Part shown: positions 8,915-16,111 of the stretch, one piece after another
How positions within the stretch are numbered: the stretch's first letter is position 1
Layout: the number at the start of each line of letters is the position of its first letter
Origin: an uncultured Oscillospiraceae bacterium
GTDB taxonomy: Bacteria > Bacillota > Clostridia > Oscillospirales > Oscillospiraceae
Reading direction: 5' to 3'
DNA: 32,970 nucleotides
Assembly (NCBI GenBank): GCA_958436045.1
Contig: CAUBIP010000010.1
Span: 1 to 32,970, forward strand
Made by a program: the position numbers and the translations under genes
The notes under the pieces: generated by a model
Seen by the model: the letters and a program-made list of their open reading frames with translations, nothing else
Told to the model about the DNA's origin: nothing
Databases searched by the model: none

Positions 8915-8966
8915 ATGCGTGATCCCCCTTGTTTTGACGGTTAATTTTAGCACAACCGGTTTGGTT

Positions 8967-8998
8967 GGGGCGCTACCATTTTGCAATGACAGCGCCCC
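8967..8998. repeat. Intercistronic hairpin, 8-bp GC arms
   Basis: Arms ggggcgct (8967-8974) and agcgcccc (8991-8998) flank a 16-nt loop in the 109-nt gap between methyltransferase and permease genes. There is no U-tract, so it looks like an mRNA-stability or partial-attenuation hairpin that sets relative expression, not a terminator. Confidence 0.45.
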
Positions 8999-9023
8999 AT
9001 GGGGTTGCGCACAATGGACGGAA

Positions 9024-10403
9024 TTAGAGGCGCAGGCCAAACCGGCGCAGGTCGGTACGAACACGCGCATCGATCTCATCCCACTGCGCGGAGGGCTTTC
9101 CGGTGGCACGGTCGTAGCACTCGTAGTAGCTTTGTCCCTTGGGTTGATCGGCGACATGCTCTTCGTAATGCCCCAGGCAGTAATTGACAATCTCCAGTGC
9201 CTGGTCCAAACGGAGCCCGGCAGCAGCCTTGAAGACGTCGGCGCAGAAATAGGCTTCCAGCGGCGTGAGATAGTTTTTCAGCGCACCGCCCGCACTTCTC
9301 GGGCCGGTCGTCAGCTCCATGCCAGAAACGCAGGTCGTGATGAGCCCGGCGGCGTTGGTATAGAGAATATCCTCCGTGCAGGGGCCGGCGGTCTGGTTGA
9401 TGATCTTGTCCAGAATGGTGTGGGTATTGCGGGAGGTCGCCTGGACGGACATGCTCATCGCCCAAAGGCCGGTGCGGCAGCAGACGGTATTTTGCCGCAC
9501 ATCGAACATCGAGCAGTTGGAAATGTCGGTGCCGAAGAGGGCAAACTGCAGGATATCCGAGGCGATATTGGCGATGGCGGAGCCTTCCGGTGGGCCGGAG
9601 TAGCCACCGATCATGGAGGGACAGCCAGTGCGGAGGAAGCTGCCGCAGGAAGCGGCGGTCAGGACTTTATTGAAGTTGCAGTAGTTTGTTTTCAATTCCG
9701 AGGGCTGCAGGCAGATTGCGATCCGGGGATTATGGACCTTGTGATTTGCCATAAAGCCTGCCATAAAGCCAAATTCCGTCACAGAGGAGCTCATGCCCAT
9801 CTGGGCGATATCCGGTCGGCCTGCCCGCCAGATGGCTTCTTCCCGCAGCTGCGCCTCTCGAATGCCTACGGCGGTCTCAAACGGTGTGCCGGAAAAGGCT
9901 GGGTGGCCGAAAATCGTATCAATAGAGGGACCCTGCAGAATGTCGATACCCCGGTAGTGGATCAGGCCGCTGACCAGCTCAGGGTACAGGGATTCATCGA
10001 TCTGGATGGAGAGGGAGGTGCAGAAGAGGGGCTTTGTCGTATCCTCCGGCTTTCGGGCCTTTAGGGTGACACGGTCCGTGCCGCTGCCCAGCACCAGGGC
10101 CTCCGGCGCTTGCTGCAGCGCGTTGAGCAATTCCTTACGGGTGAAACGAATTACCGTTTCGGTATCGGTGCACTGGACGCCAATCAGCTCGGCCAATTCC
10201 AGCCCAGCCTCGAAATAACGGTCGGCCAAGGCAAGATCCTGGTTGACGGGGATATCCGGGTGATAGGTCCCCATCAGAGCGTACTTTTTCAGAATTTTCT
10301 TCACAGCTCGCGGGACGACTTTGTTATCCCAGTCCCGGGTGCTGCAGGGGTCGCCATCTTTGATGCGGGCGAGAATATCGGTGAGATACCGTACGGATGC
10401 CAT
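9024..10403 (-). CDS. MtmB-type corrinoid methyltransferase homologue without pyrrolysine
   Basis: Homologue of monomethylamine methyltransferase MtmB, which moves a methyl group from an amine to a corrinoid protein. It starts at ATG 10403, 7 nt after ggagga, giving 459 residues, essentially MtmB length (458). Segments resembling MtmB include DPCSTRDWDNKVVP (about 18-31), IGVQCTDTETV (about 74-84), LVLGSGTD (about 103-110), AGPCTEDILYTNA (central/C-terminal) and GQSYYECYD near the end. The open frame contains no in-frame TAG. Aligning on the shared GRP triplet (residues 195-197), residue 202, pyrrolysine in MtmB, is methionine (codon 9798-9800). It is the first gene of the operon with a purine-type permease and hydroxylase. 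No corrinoid protein or corrinoid:THF methyltransferase gene is in the window. The family call is strong; the substrate is unknown. Confidence 0.85.
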   Translation of the reverse strand: MASVRYLTDILARIKDGDPCSTRDWDNKVVPRAVKKILKKYALMGTYHPDIPVNQDLALADRYFEAGLELAELIGVQCTDTETVIRFTRKELLNALQQAPEALVLGSGTDRVTLKARKPEDTTKPLFCTSLSIQIDESLYPELVSGLIHYRGIDILQGPSIDTIFGHPAFSGTPFETAVGIREAQLREEAIWRAGRPDIAQMGMSSSVTEFGFMAGFMANHKVHNPRIAICLQPSELKTNYCNFNKVLTAASCGSFLRTGCPSMIGGYSGPPEGSAIANIASDILQFALFGTDISNCSMFDVRQNTVCCRTGLWAMSMSVQATSRNTHTILDKIINQTAGPCTEDILYTNAAGLITTCVSGMELTTGPRSAGGALKNYLTPLEAYFCADVFKAAAGLRLDQALEIVNYCLGHYEEHVADQPKGQSYYECYDRATGKPSAQWDEIDARVRTDLRRFGLRL

Positions 10404-10465
10404 AGGGTGTTCCTCCTTTTTTGTTCCGGCTTTCACGGCGTGTGTTTTGTATCGCTGGTGTGCCT

Positions 10466-10494
10466 AGCATACAGGGCGGGCGAAAAAAGCGCAA
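10466..10494 (-). promoter_or_regulatory. Candidate promoter of the methyltransferase-permease-hydroxylase operon
   Basis: Reading the minus strand, TTGCGC (10489-10494) and TATGCT (10466-10471) are 17 nt apart, with a T-rich stretch between them. The start codon lies about 63 nt downstream. The surrounding gap 10404-10839 contains no convincing gene. Any IclR operator in it could not be defined by eye. Confidence 0.5.
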
Positions 10495-10762
10495 GCGTTT
10501 GCCGGAGCAAAGCAGGCAGGGAATCTTGCCTAGTATTTTAGCGAAAGATTTGGGAGGAATTACGGAAAAATTATGAAATTGGCTAACATGCTCACAGCGT
10601 TTTTGGCAAAATTGCCGGTCAAATTGGGTGATTTTCCAATGCCGTGCTTCGATTCGGCGTGGCGTCGTCTGGGATTCGGCAGGGGCGAATCCAAAATCAG
10701 AAAGAGCTAGATAAAAATTCGGCAACGGAAAATAATTGGACGCAACTCAAATTATGAGCGGG

Positions 10763-10791
10763 TTCCCAAGTGTATGGATCCGTGGTATAAT
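10763..10791 (+). promoter_or_regulatory. Extended -10 promoter for ung
   Basis: A perfect extended -10, TGGTATAAT, ends at 10791, 48 nt before the ung start. The -35 candidate TTCCCA at 10763-10768 (17-nt spacer) is poor, which an extended -10 can compensate. Confidence 0.6.
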
Positions 10792-10839
10792 AAAGAAAAC
10801 GCGCGGAACGTACGAATTGCAAACACGGGAGGGATCGGG

Positions 10840-11514
10840 ATGCTGCAGGTACCGCAGGCTTGGCAGGGCCTTTTGGAGGACATATGCCGGGCGGAATATT
10901 TCCAGCGGCTGGATGCGCTGGTGACGCAGGCGTATGAGGCTGGGGAGGTTTATCCGCCCCGGGCGCGGCTGTTTGCCTGCTTGGAGGCTGTGCCGCCGGA
11001 GGGCGTGCGGGTGGTAATCTTGGGGCAGGACCCGTATCACGGGCCGGGGCAGGCCAATGGGCTGGCCTTTTCCGTCGCGCCGGGGGTAAAGCTGCCGCCG
11101 TCGCTGCAGAATATTTTTAAGGAATTACAGGCGGACCTGCAGGTGCCGCCGCCCAGCTCCGGCGATCTGACGCCCTGGGCGCGGCAAGGGGTGCTGCTTT
11201 TGAATACTGTCTTGACGGTGGCCCGGGGGCAGGCCAACAGCCACCGGGACTTTGGCTGGCAGTGCTTTACTGACGCAGTCATCGACGCGATGCAAGCCAG
11301 CCCGCAGCCGATGGCCTTCGTTCTCTGGGGCGCGCAGGCGCAGAAAAAGGCGGCAGCCATTACAAAGGCTGCCGCACCGCGGCTGATTTTAAAGGCCCCC
11401 CATCCCAGCCCGCTGTCTGTCTACCGGGGTTTTTACGGGAGCCGGCCGTTTTCTAAGATCAATGCATTTCTGCAGCAACACGGGCAGGCGCCGATCGATT
11501 GGCAGCTGCCGTAG
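10840..11514 (+). CDS. ung: Uracil-DNA glycosylase, family 1
   Basis: Base-excision repair enzyme that removes uracil from DNA. The 224-residue protein carries the full family-1 set: water-activating GQDPYHGPGQANGLAFS (about residues 62-78, catalytic Asp64), LLNTVLTVARGQANSH in the middle, and the minor-groove loop HPSPLSVYRGFYGSRPFSK near the end. The ATG at 10840 is preferred to an in-frame upstream one because gggaggg precedes it and the upstream residues do not resemble the family. The gene stands alone behind its own extended -10 promoter. Confidence 0.96.
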   Translation: MLQVPQAWQGLLEDICRAEYFQRLDALVTQAYEAGEVYPPRARLFACLEAVPPEGVRVVILGQDPYHGPGQANGLAFSVAPGVKLPPSLQNIFKELQADLQVPPPSSGDLTPWARQGVLLLNTVLTVARGQANSHRDFGWQCFTDAVIDAMQASPQPMAFVLWGAQAQKKAAAITKAAAPRLILKAPHPSPLSVYRGFYGSRPFSKINAFLQQHGQAPIDWQLP

Positions 11515-11570
11515 CTTGCGGTTTACATAAAATTGGAGTTAGACACTATGTTGTCGAAAGTGGGGAGAAT

Positions 11571-11705
11571 ATGATTTTACTCTTTCTCAATATCGCTGTT
11601 ATTATTGCTGTGCTTAGTACTCTGGGCGGTGCGGAAGACTTTGGCGGCGCTTTTCAAGCTGCATTGTTTGTCCTTTTGGCCTTAGGTTTTTTGATATCTT
11701 TGTAG
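11571..11705 (+). CDS. Short membrane protein, probable N-terminal part of the L7/L12-domain protein
   Basis: A 44-residue reading frame behind ggggag encodes two hydrophobic segments (about residues 2-16 and 28-43) separated by GGAEDFGG. It ends in frame at TAG 11703-11705. Just before the end it contains T TTT TTG (11687-11693). A -1 shift there continues through hydrophobic residues (FFDIFVAIPIWKAMLG) directly into the zinc-ribbon/L7-L12 protein that follows. The downstream frame has no well-placed ribosome binding site of its own. The two pieces therefore probably form one gene of about 267 codons, joined by programmed frameshifting or split by a recent homopolymer indel. A separate small membrane protein is the alternative. 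Confidence 0.6.
   Translation: MILLFLNIAVIIAVLSTLGGAEDFGGAFQAALFVLLALGFLISL
11687..11693 (+). other. Candidate -1 ribosomal frameshift site
   Basis: The heptamer T TTT TTG lies in the X XXY YYZ register of the 11571 frame, ten bases before that frame's stop codon begins. Slippage at it opens the frame of the downstream 215-codon protein. No convincing pseudoknot or strong stem was found 5-9 nt downstream, which weakens the programmed-frameshift reading. Confidence 0.4.
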
Positions 11706-11725
11706 CCATCCCAATTTGGAAGGCA

Positions 11726-12373
11726 ATGTTAGGCAAGAATGACGCGCCCTCCACCCCAGCGCCGCCTGTGGTGAGTGGGACGATGCGCTGCCCCACCTGC
11801 GGAGCGGATGCAACCGTCCACGGGGACCAGTGGGAGTGCGGTTGGTGCGGGGATTGTGGGGTGTTTGATGCTGCGCCGGATTTCGATTCTGCGGCCTCTC
11901 CGACTGTGACAGCCAGACAGGCGGTTGGAAACGGAACGTGCGCCGTTATTTTAAAGGGACTGGGAGAAGACAAAATCGCTGCAATAAAGGCCATTCGGGA
12001 ATGGACGGGTATGAATCTAAAGGATGTTGTAGATTCTGTTCGTCAGTTACCGGTGACGCTATGGACCGCTTCTGCCGACGATGCGAGAGGATTGCTTCAG
12101 AATTTGCAGAGAACCGGTGCTGTGGCGGAATTGTCTGTTGCGGCGGAGAGCATCAAAAAGAACAGGGATGCGTACCCGGTCGTCTTATGCGAGATTGGGA
12201 AGGATAAAATTGCAGTTGTCAAAGTCATCCGGGAATGGACGGGGCTGAGTTTGAAGGATACGGTGAATTATGTTAACCAAACGCCGATCACCCTGCGGGC
12301 CACCTCCAGGGACAATGCGGCGCAGCTCCTTCACGATCTGCAGGAGGCTGGTGCAACAGTGGAGTTGCGGTGA
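11726..12373 (+). CDS. Zinc-ribbon protein with two ribosomal L7/L12 C-terminal-like domains
   Basis: No named gene is recognised. From ATG 11726 the 215 residues show a proline-rich linker, a zinc-ribbon-like cysteine set (C22-x2-C25, C38-x2-C41-x2-C44), a second linker, and two homologous domains at about residues 71-138 and 149-215. Each has the pattern (E/K)DKIA(A/V)(I/V)K-IREWTG(M/L)-LKD followed by a closing EAGA/TGAV-VEL-like strand. This is the L7/L12 C-terminal signature, normally read as KIxVIKxVRxxTGLGLKEAKxLV. In ribosomes that domain binds translational GTPases; here it is repeated and probably membrane-tethered through the upstream frame. The ATG has a purine-rich ggaagg only 2 nt upstream, too close for good initiation. 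This supports translation from the 11571 start by frameshifting, or a broken gene. Confidence 0.7.
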   Translation: MLGKNDAPSTPAPPVVSGTMRCPTCGADATVHGDQWECGWCGDCGVFDAAPDFDSAASPTVTARQAVGNGTCAVILKGLGEDKIAAIKAIREWTGMNLKDVVDSVRQLPVTLWTASADDARGLLQNLQRTGAVAELSVAAESIKKNRDAYPVVLCEIGKDKIAVVKVIREWTGLSLKDTVNYVNQTPITLRATSRDNAAQLLHDLQEAGATVELR

Positions 12374-12396
12374 TTGCAATCTATGATAAGTAAAAC

Positions 12397-12427
12397 GGGC
12401 ACGGATGAAAATCTGTGCCCATTTTCT
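12397..12427. terminator. Terminator after the L7/L12-domain gene
   Basis: Arms gggcacggat and atctgtgccc pair with one G-U/A-C position around gaaa and are followed by attttct, with aaaa on the other side. It can serve both the plus-strand gene and the convergent small gene ending at 12478. Confidence 0.75.
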
Positions 12428-12477
12428 GTATGCTACTGCGGGAGAAATGACCTCGCGCGGCGGTTTGGCCCGATTTT

Positions 12478-12867
12478 TTACTGCTTGCTGCCGCGCAGGA
12501 ATTTTGTGTAGGCCCGTTGATTGGGAAATTCTTCGTTTTTGCAATAATCCTCGGAGATTTGGTACGATCCGGCAAAGTCGCCGGTTCGGATGGAGAAATA
12601 ACAGCTTTTGAAAAACAGTGCCCCGGTGGAGCGGGTGCCAAATTGGGAGAGCGGATGGGGGTAAAACACCGTATTGGAGAAATCCGGCGCTTCCTGTGTC
12701 AGATCCAGGGCGCAGACAAGCGGATCCCCTGCCGTTGGGAGCAGCACGGCAATCGCTTGACGGAACATAGCGGCCGGATCATGGGGATAGAGGGGGGTGT
12801 CATTCCAGTAGGCGATAAAGCCGCCCCGGCAGAGCCTGGGGCATACGGAAATCAGTTCATTGATCAT
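12478..12867 (-). CDS. Hypothetical protein
   Basis: No family is recognised for this 129-residue frame. It has a plausible ribosome binding site (aaagga about 11 nt before ATG), lies between two intrinsic terminators, and has a composition typical of soluble proteins, rich in aromatics and prolines and with scattered cysteines but no repeated Cys motif. A 154-codon frame on the plus strand overlaps it, but that one has no ribosome binding site and runs through the mscL terminator, so the minus-strand frame is preferred. The gene sits downstream of mscL behind a strong terminator and therefore needs its own promoter, which was not identified. Confidence 0.45.
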   Translation of the reverse strand: MINELISVCPRLCRGGFIAYWNDTPLYPHDPAAMFRQAIAVLLPTAGDPLVCALDLTQEAPDFSNTVFYPHPLSQFGTRSTGALFFKSCYFSIRTGDFAGSYQISEDYCKNEEFPNQRAYTKFLRGSKQ

Positions 12868-12903
12868 AACAGCGTGGTTCCTTTCCAGCTTACAGCCATG
12901 GAC

Positions 12904-12933
12904 AAAACGCCGCGCAGTTGGCGCGGCGTTTTT
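12904..12933. terminator. Terminator at the end of the parAB-serS-mscL operon
   Basis: A GC-rich 9-bp stem (acgccgcgc / gcgcggcgt) with a 5-nt loop is flanked by A and T runs. It lies 7 nt beyond the mscL stop on the minus strand and works in either direction. Confidence 0.85.
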
Positions 12934-12939
12934 GTTGGT

Positions 12940-13377
12940 TTACTTCTGATTTTTCAGCAGATCGCGAATCTCTGCCAGTAGCTTTTCTTCGTTGGAAGGC
13001 TCCGGTGCAGCTTCTTCCTCGGCTTCCTTCTGCTTTTCCAGTCGGGCCCGGGCCATATTGGCTGCCTTGACGATGGCAAAGACGACCAGGGCGACGAGGA
13101 TAAAGTCGATTACCGCTCCAAGCAGGGTGCCAAAGCCGATGGTGATGCTCTCCTGCACGACTTCTCCGGCGTCATTCAGCACCTCGGGACGGACGAGAAG
13201 GTTGAGCGCGCTCATATCCCGGGCGCCGACCAGCCAACTGATAAACGGCATCAGGACATCGTTCACCAAAGAGGTCGTGATTTTGCCAAAAGCCGTAGCG
13301 ATAATTACGCCGATGGCCATATCCATGACATTGCCACGGGAGATGAATTCTTTAAATTCCGCGATGATCTTTTTCAT
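12940..13377 (-). CDS. mscL: Large-conductance mechanosensitive channel
   Basis: Homopentameric membrane channel that opens under turgor stress. The 145 residues begin MKKIIAEFKEFISRGNVMDMAIGVIIATAFGKI, containing the N-terminal amphipathic helix and the TM1 pore helix with its glycine/alanine packing. TM2 follows at about residues 75-97 (LLGAVIDFILVALVVFAIVK), and a charged C-terminal helical bundle closes the protein (LLAEIRDLLK). The ATG at 13377 is chosen because aggggg precedes it and it matches the family start. It lies 14 nt after the serS stop, so it belongs to the parAB-serS operon. Confidence 0.96.
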   Translation of the reverse strand: MKKIIAEFKEFISRGNVMDMAIGVIIATAFGKITTSLVNDVLMPFISWLVGARDMSALNLLVRPEVLNDAGEVVQESITIGFGTLLGAVIDFILVALVVFAIVKAANMARARLEKQKEAEEEAAPEPSNEEKLLAEIRDLLKNQK

Positions 13378-13391
13378 AACGCTGCCCCCTG

Positions 13392-14684
13392 TCACTCACT
13401 CTTTTTGATCACTTCCAGGCCACCCAGATAGGGCCGCAGGACCTCGGGGACGATGACGGAGCCGTCCTTGCACTGGTTTTGCTCGACCAGGGCCGGGAAA
13501 ATACGGGATGTTGCCAGGCCGGAGCCGTTGAGGGTATGCACAAATTCCGGCTTCCCGGTGCTCTCCCGGCGGAAGCGGATATTGCCGCGCCGCGCCTGAT
13601 AGTCCCGGGCGTTGGAGACGGAGGAGACTTCCTTATAGCCGTTCATGGACGGGATCTGAATCTCAATGTCATACGTCCGGGCCATGGAGGCGGAGCAGTC
13701 GCCGGCGGCCAGCTTCACCGTCCGGAAATGGAAGCCGAGGTCACGGACCAGTGCTTCTGCCTTGCCGACCAGTTCGTCAAAGGCTTCGTCGGATTTTTCC
13801 GGCAGGGTGTACTGGAACATCTCTATTTTGTTGAACTGGTGGCCGCGCACCATGCCGCGCTCGTCCGCCCGGTGGGATCCGGCCTCCCGGCGGAAGCAGG
13901 GGGTATAGGCAAAGAGCTTATGGGGCAGCTCAGATTCGGGCATGATCTCGCCGCGATGCAGGGAAGCCAGTGCCGTCTCTGCGGTGGGCAGCATGAAATG
14001 CAGCCGGTCGTCCGTCGGGTTTTCAATTTTATAGACCTCGTCGGCAAATTTCGGGAATTGCCCGGCGGTCTCGCCGCAGGTATACTCCAGCATATGGGGG
14101 ACCATGACCATTTCATAGCCATCGGTCAGATGGCGGTCGATAAAATAATTCAGCAGGGCCCATTCCAGCCGCGCACCCAGACCGCGATAGATCCAGAAGC
14201 CGGAACCGGCCAGGCGAGAACCCCGTTCGTAGTCAATCAGGCCGAGGCTCGTGCAGAGGTCAACATGATGCTGCGGGGGGAAGTCGAAGCTATGGGGCTG
14301 GCCGTAATAGCGCAGCGGCTCGTTATTCTCCTTGCCGCCCGGGGCAAGGTCCGGGTCCGGAAGGTTCGGCAGGCTCAGCATCAGGGTCCGGTATTCGGCC
14401 TCTACGGCGGTCAATTGCTTGTCATTTTCGGCAATTTCCGCTTTCAGCTGGCCCATTTTCTGGAAAATCGGCGCGACATCCTCGCCCGCCTTTTTCCGCT
14501 GCGGGATCTCGCGGCTGACTTTGTTTTGCTCTGCTTTTTTGTTCTCTGTCGAGGCAATTAACGCCCGGCGCTGGGCGTCCAGCTCCAAAATGCGGTCGAT
14601 GGATTCATCGCAGTCGACCTGTTTGGCATGAAACCCGGCTTTGACAGCGGCAGGGTCTTCTTTGATCCGTTTGATATCCAACAT
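13392..14684 (-). CDS. serS: Seryl-tRNA synthetase
   Basis: Class II aminoacyl-tRNA synthetase that charges tRNA-Ser (and tRNA-Sec). The 430 residues include the N-terminal long coiled-coil arm (about 25-105, rich in Lys/Glu/Gln) that recognises the tRNA variable arm. The class II motif 2 reads CFRREAGSHRADERGMVRGHQF (about 268-289), and motif 3 lies near the C-terminus (GSGLATSRIFPALVEQN). The length is normal and nothing is missing. It follows a membrane-protein gene by 15 nt, so the operon leader cannot hold a T-box for it; expression probably depends on the parA promoter or an internal one. Confidence 0.98.
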   Translation of the reverse strand: MLDIKRIKEDPAAVKAGFHAKQVDCDESIDRILELDAQRRALIASTENKKAEQNKVSREIPQRKKAGEDVAPIFQKMGQLKAEIAENDKQLTAVEAEYRTLMLSLPNLPDPDLAPGGKENNEPLRYYGQPHSFDFPPQHHVDLCTSLGLIDYERGSRLAGSGFWIYRGLGARLEWALLNYFIDRHLTDGYEMVMVPHMLEYTCGETAGQFPKFADEVYKIENPTDDRLHFMLPTAETALASLHRGEIMPESELPHKLFAYTPCFRREAGSHRADERGMVRGHQFNKIEMFQYTLPEKSDEAFDELVGKAEALVRDLGFHFRTVKLAAGDCSASMARTYDIEIQIPSMNGYKEVSSVSNARDYQARRGNIRFRRESTGKPEFVHTLNGSGLATSRIFPALVEQNQCKDGSVIVPEVLRPYLGGLEVIKKSE

Positions 14685-14699
14685 CGTCTATTCCTCCGT

Positions 14700-15221
14700 T
14701 TAAGCAGTCAGCTGGGCGTAAAGCGCCGCGGCGCTGTCCTGCAGATAGGACTGCAGCGGCTCCAGCTGCGCCAATGCGGCGCTGCAGGCTGCGGTATCTC
14801 CATTGTTTTTGGCCTCCAGTGCTTGCAGCAGCAATTCATAGGCCTTTGCGGTATTGTCTGCGCTTTTCTGGGCGGAGGCGGCAGTCTCCGCATCCGCTTT
14901 GGCGCTGGCCAGTTGATCCTCCAGCTCTGCGACCTGATCCCGCAGCTTTGTGTTTTCGTCGGACAGGTCACGGTTGCTGTCTTGCAGCTGCTCTGCATTT
15001 TGCAGCGCGGAGGCGCTGGTCTGATTCAGGGCTGTGATCGTATTTTGCGAGGCGCGCATGGAGATGACCAGCGAGACTGTCACGACCAGAAAGGCCACGG
15101 CAAAGAGAATGGTCATATAGCGCAGCAGTGCGTTGCGGGATTTTGGTGTCATCGCCTGCGGCTTTTCTGCTTCCGGCTGTGCCTGGGGCTGCTCGACCGG
15201 CGTTTCGTTTGGTGTACTCAT
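14700..15221 (-). CDS. Membrane-anchored coiled-coil protein of the parAB operon
   Basis: No named family is recognised. The 173-residue protein has a Pro/Glu/Gln-rich cytoplasmic N-terminus (1-30), one transmembrane helix (about 35-54, MTILFAVAFLVVTVSLVIS), then a long coiled coil (about 60-115, EQLQDSNRDLSDENTKLRD) and an Ala/Gln/Leu-rich helical tail. Its start overlaps the parB stop by 4 nt (ATGA), so it is translationally coupled to parB. Topology resembles FtsL/DivIC-like bitopic proteins, but no specific motif supports that identity. Its consistent place after Soj/Spo0J suggests a chromosome-segregation or envelope role, by context only. Confidence 0.8.
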   Translation of the reverse strand: MSTPNETPVEQPQAQPEAEKPQAMTPKSRNALLRYMTILFAVAFLVVTVSLVISMRASQNTITALNQTSASALQNAEQLQDSNRDLSDENTKLRDQVAELEDQLASAKADAETAASAQKSADNTAKAYELLLQALEAKNNGDTAACSAALAQLEPLQSYLQDSAAALYAQLTA

Positions 15222-16111
15222 TCGGATGTTCCTCCTTCGGCGGGAATGGCGGAGAGGAGCTCCAGCAGCCGCTGCAGGTCCTCCTGGCCGTAAAATTCCA
15301 ATTCAAATCGGCCCTTCCGCTTGCCGTTGATGATTTTTACGCCCCGGCCCAGTTGGCGGGAGAGGGCGGCTTCGCATTCAGCGATATAATCGACCTCCAG
15401 TGGGGCGGCTGCCTCCGGCTCCGCCTTCGGAGCGGCCTCATGGGACATTTGTTTACATAATCTTTCCGCCTGCCGTACGGACAGGTCTAGTGCGGTGATT
15501 TTCTGCGCTGCGATTGCCTGCAGGTGCGCATCTTGCAGCTGCAGCAGCGCCCGGGCATGCCCGGCGCTTAACGCGCCGCTTGCTAGCACATCGAGAATTT
15601 CTTTCGGCAGCTGCAAAAGCCGCAGCGCATTGGCAATGGCAGGGCGGCTTTTGCCGACCTGTTGGGCCACCTGCTCCTGGGTCAGCGCGTAATCCTGCAT
15701 CAGGCTTTGATAGCCCAAGGCTTCTTCCACCGGGTTCAGGTCCTGTCGCTGGAGATTTTCAATCAGCGCCAGCTCCATAGCTTTCTGATCGTCCGCCTCC
15801 AGGATGACTGCCGGGACCTCTTCCAGCCCGGCCAGACGGCAGGCGCGCCAACGGCGCTCCCCGGCGATGATCTGATAATACCCATTGGGCAGCCGCCGCA
15901 GCGCCAGTGGCTGGATCAGCCCATTGGCGGTGATGGAATCCGCCAGTGCCTGCAGCTCCAGCTCGTCAAACTGTTTGCGGGGCTGCAGCGGGTTTGGCTC
16001 GATTTTATAGATGGAAATACGGGCGGGATCTGCGGCATTCTCTTCCATTTGCAGGGCTGTATCGCCCAGAAGAGCGCCAAGACCCCGGCCCAGGCCTTTT
16101 TTTGTGCTCAT
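15218..16111 (-). CDS. parB: Chromosome-partitioning protein ParB (Spo0J)
   Basis: CTP-dependent DNA clamp that loads at parS sites and recruits SMC. The 297 residues show the N-terminal ParB/Srx CTPase domain with NPLQPRKQFDE (about 38-48) and the GERRWRAC box (about 84-91). A helix-turn-helix follows with LTQEQVAQQVGKSRPAIANALRLL (about 138-161), and then the C-terminal dimerisation domain (about 245-297). The start overlaps the parA stop by 4 nt. Two exact parS sites lie upstream in this window at 16999 and 18749. Confidence 0.97.
   Translation of the reverse strand: MSTKKGLGRGLGALLGDTALQMEENAADPARISIYKIEPNPLQPRKQFDELELQALADSITANGLIQPLALRRLPNGYYQIIAGERRWRACRLAGLEEVPAVILEADDQKAMELALIENLQRQDLNPVEEALGYQSLMQDYALTQEQVAQQVGKSRPAIANALRLLQLPKEILDVLASGALSAGHARALLQLQDAHLQAIAAQKITALDLSVRQAERLCKQMSHEAAPKAEPEAAAPLEVDYIAECEAALSRQLGRGVKIINGKRKGRFELEFYGQEDLQRLLELLSAIPAEGGTSE

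Noticed and set aside
10324..10725. A 133-codon minus-strand frame upstream of the methyltransferase
   Set aside because: It overlaps the methyltransferase start in another frame and crosses its promoter; the sequence looks non-coding.
12517..12981. A 154-codon plus-strand frame overlapping the hypothetical gene at 12478-12867
   Set aside because: No ribosome binding site, runs through a strong terminator into the mscL 3' end; the minus-strand frame is better supported.
13377..13391. T-box or other leader before serS or mscL
   Set aside because: The genes are 14-15 nt apart, leaving no room for a leader RNA.
13479..14561. A 360-codon plus-strand open frame opposite serS
   Set aside because: It mirrors the reading frame of a complete seryl-tRNA synthetase and has no recognisable domain.
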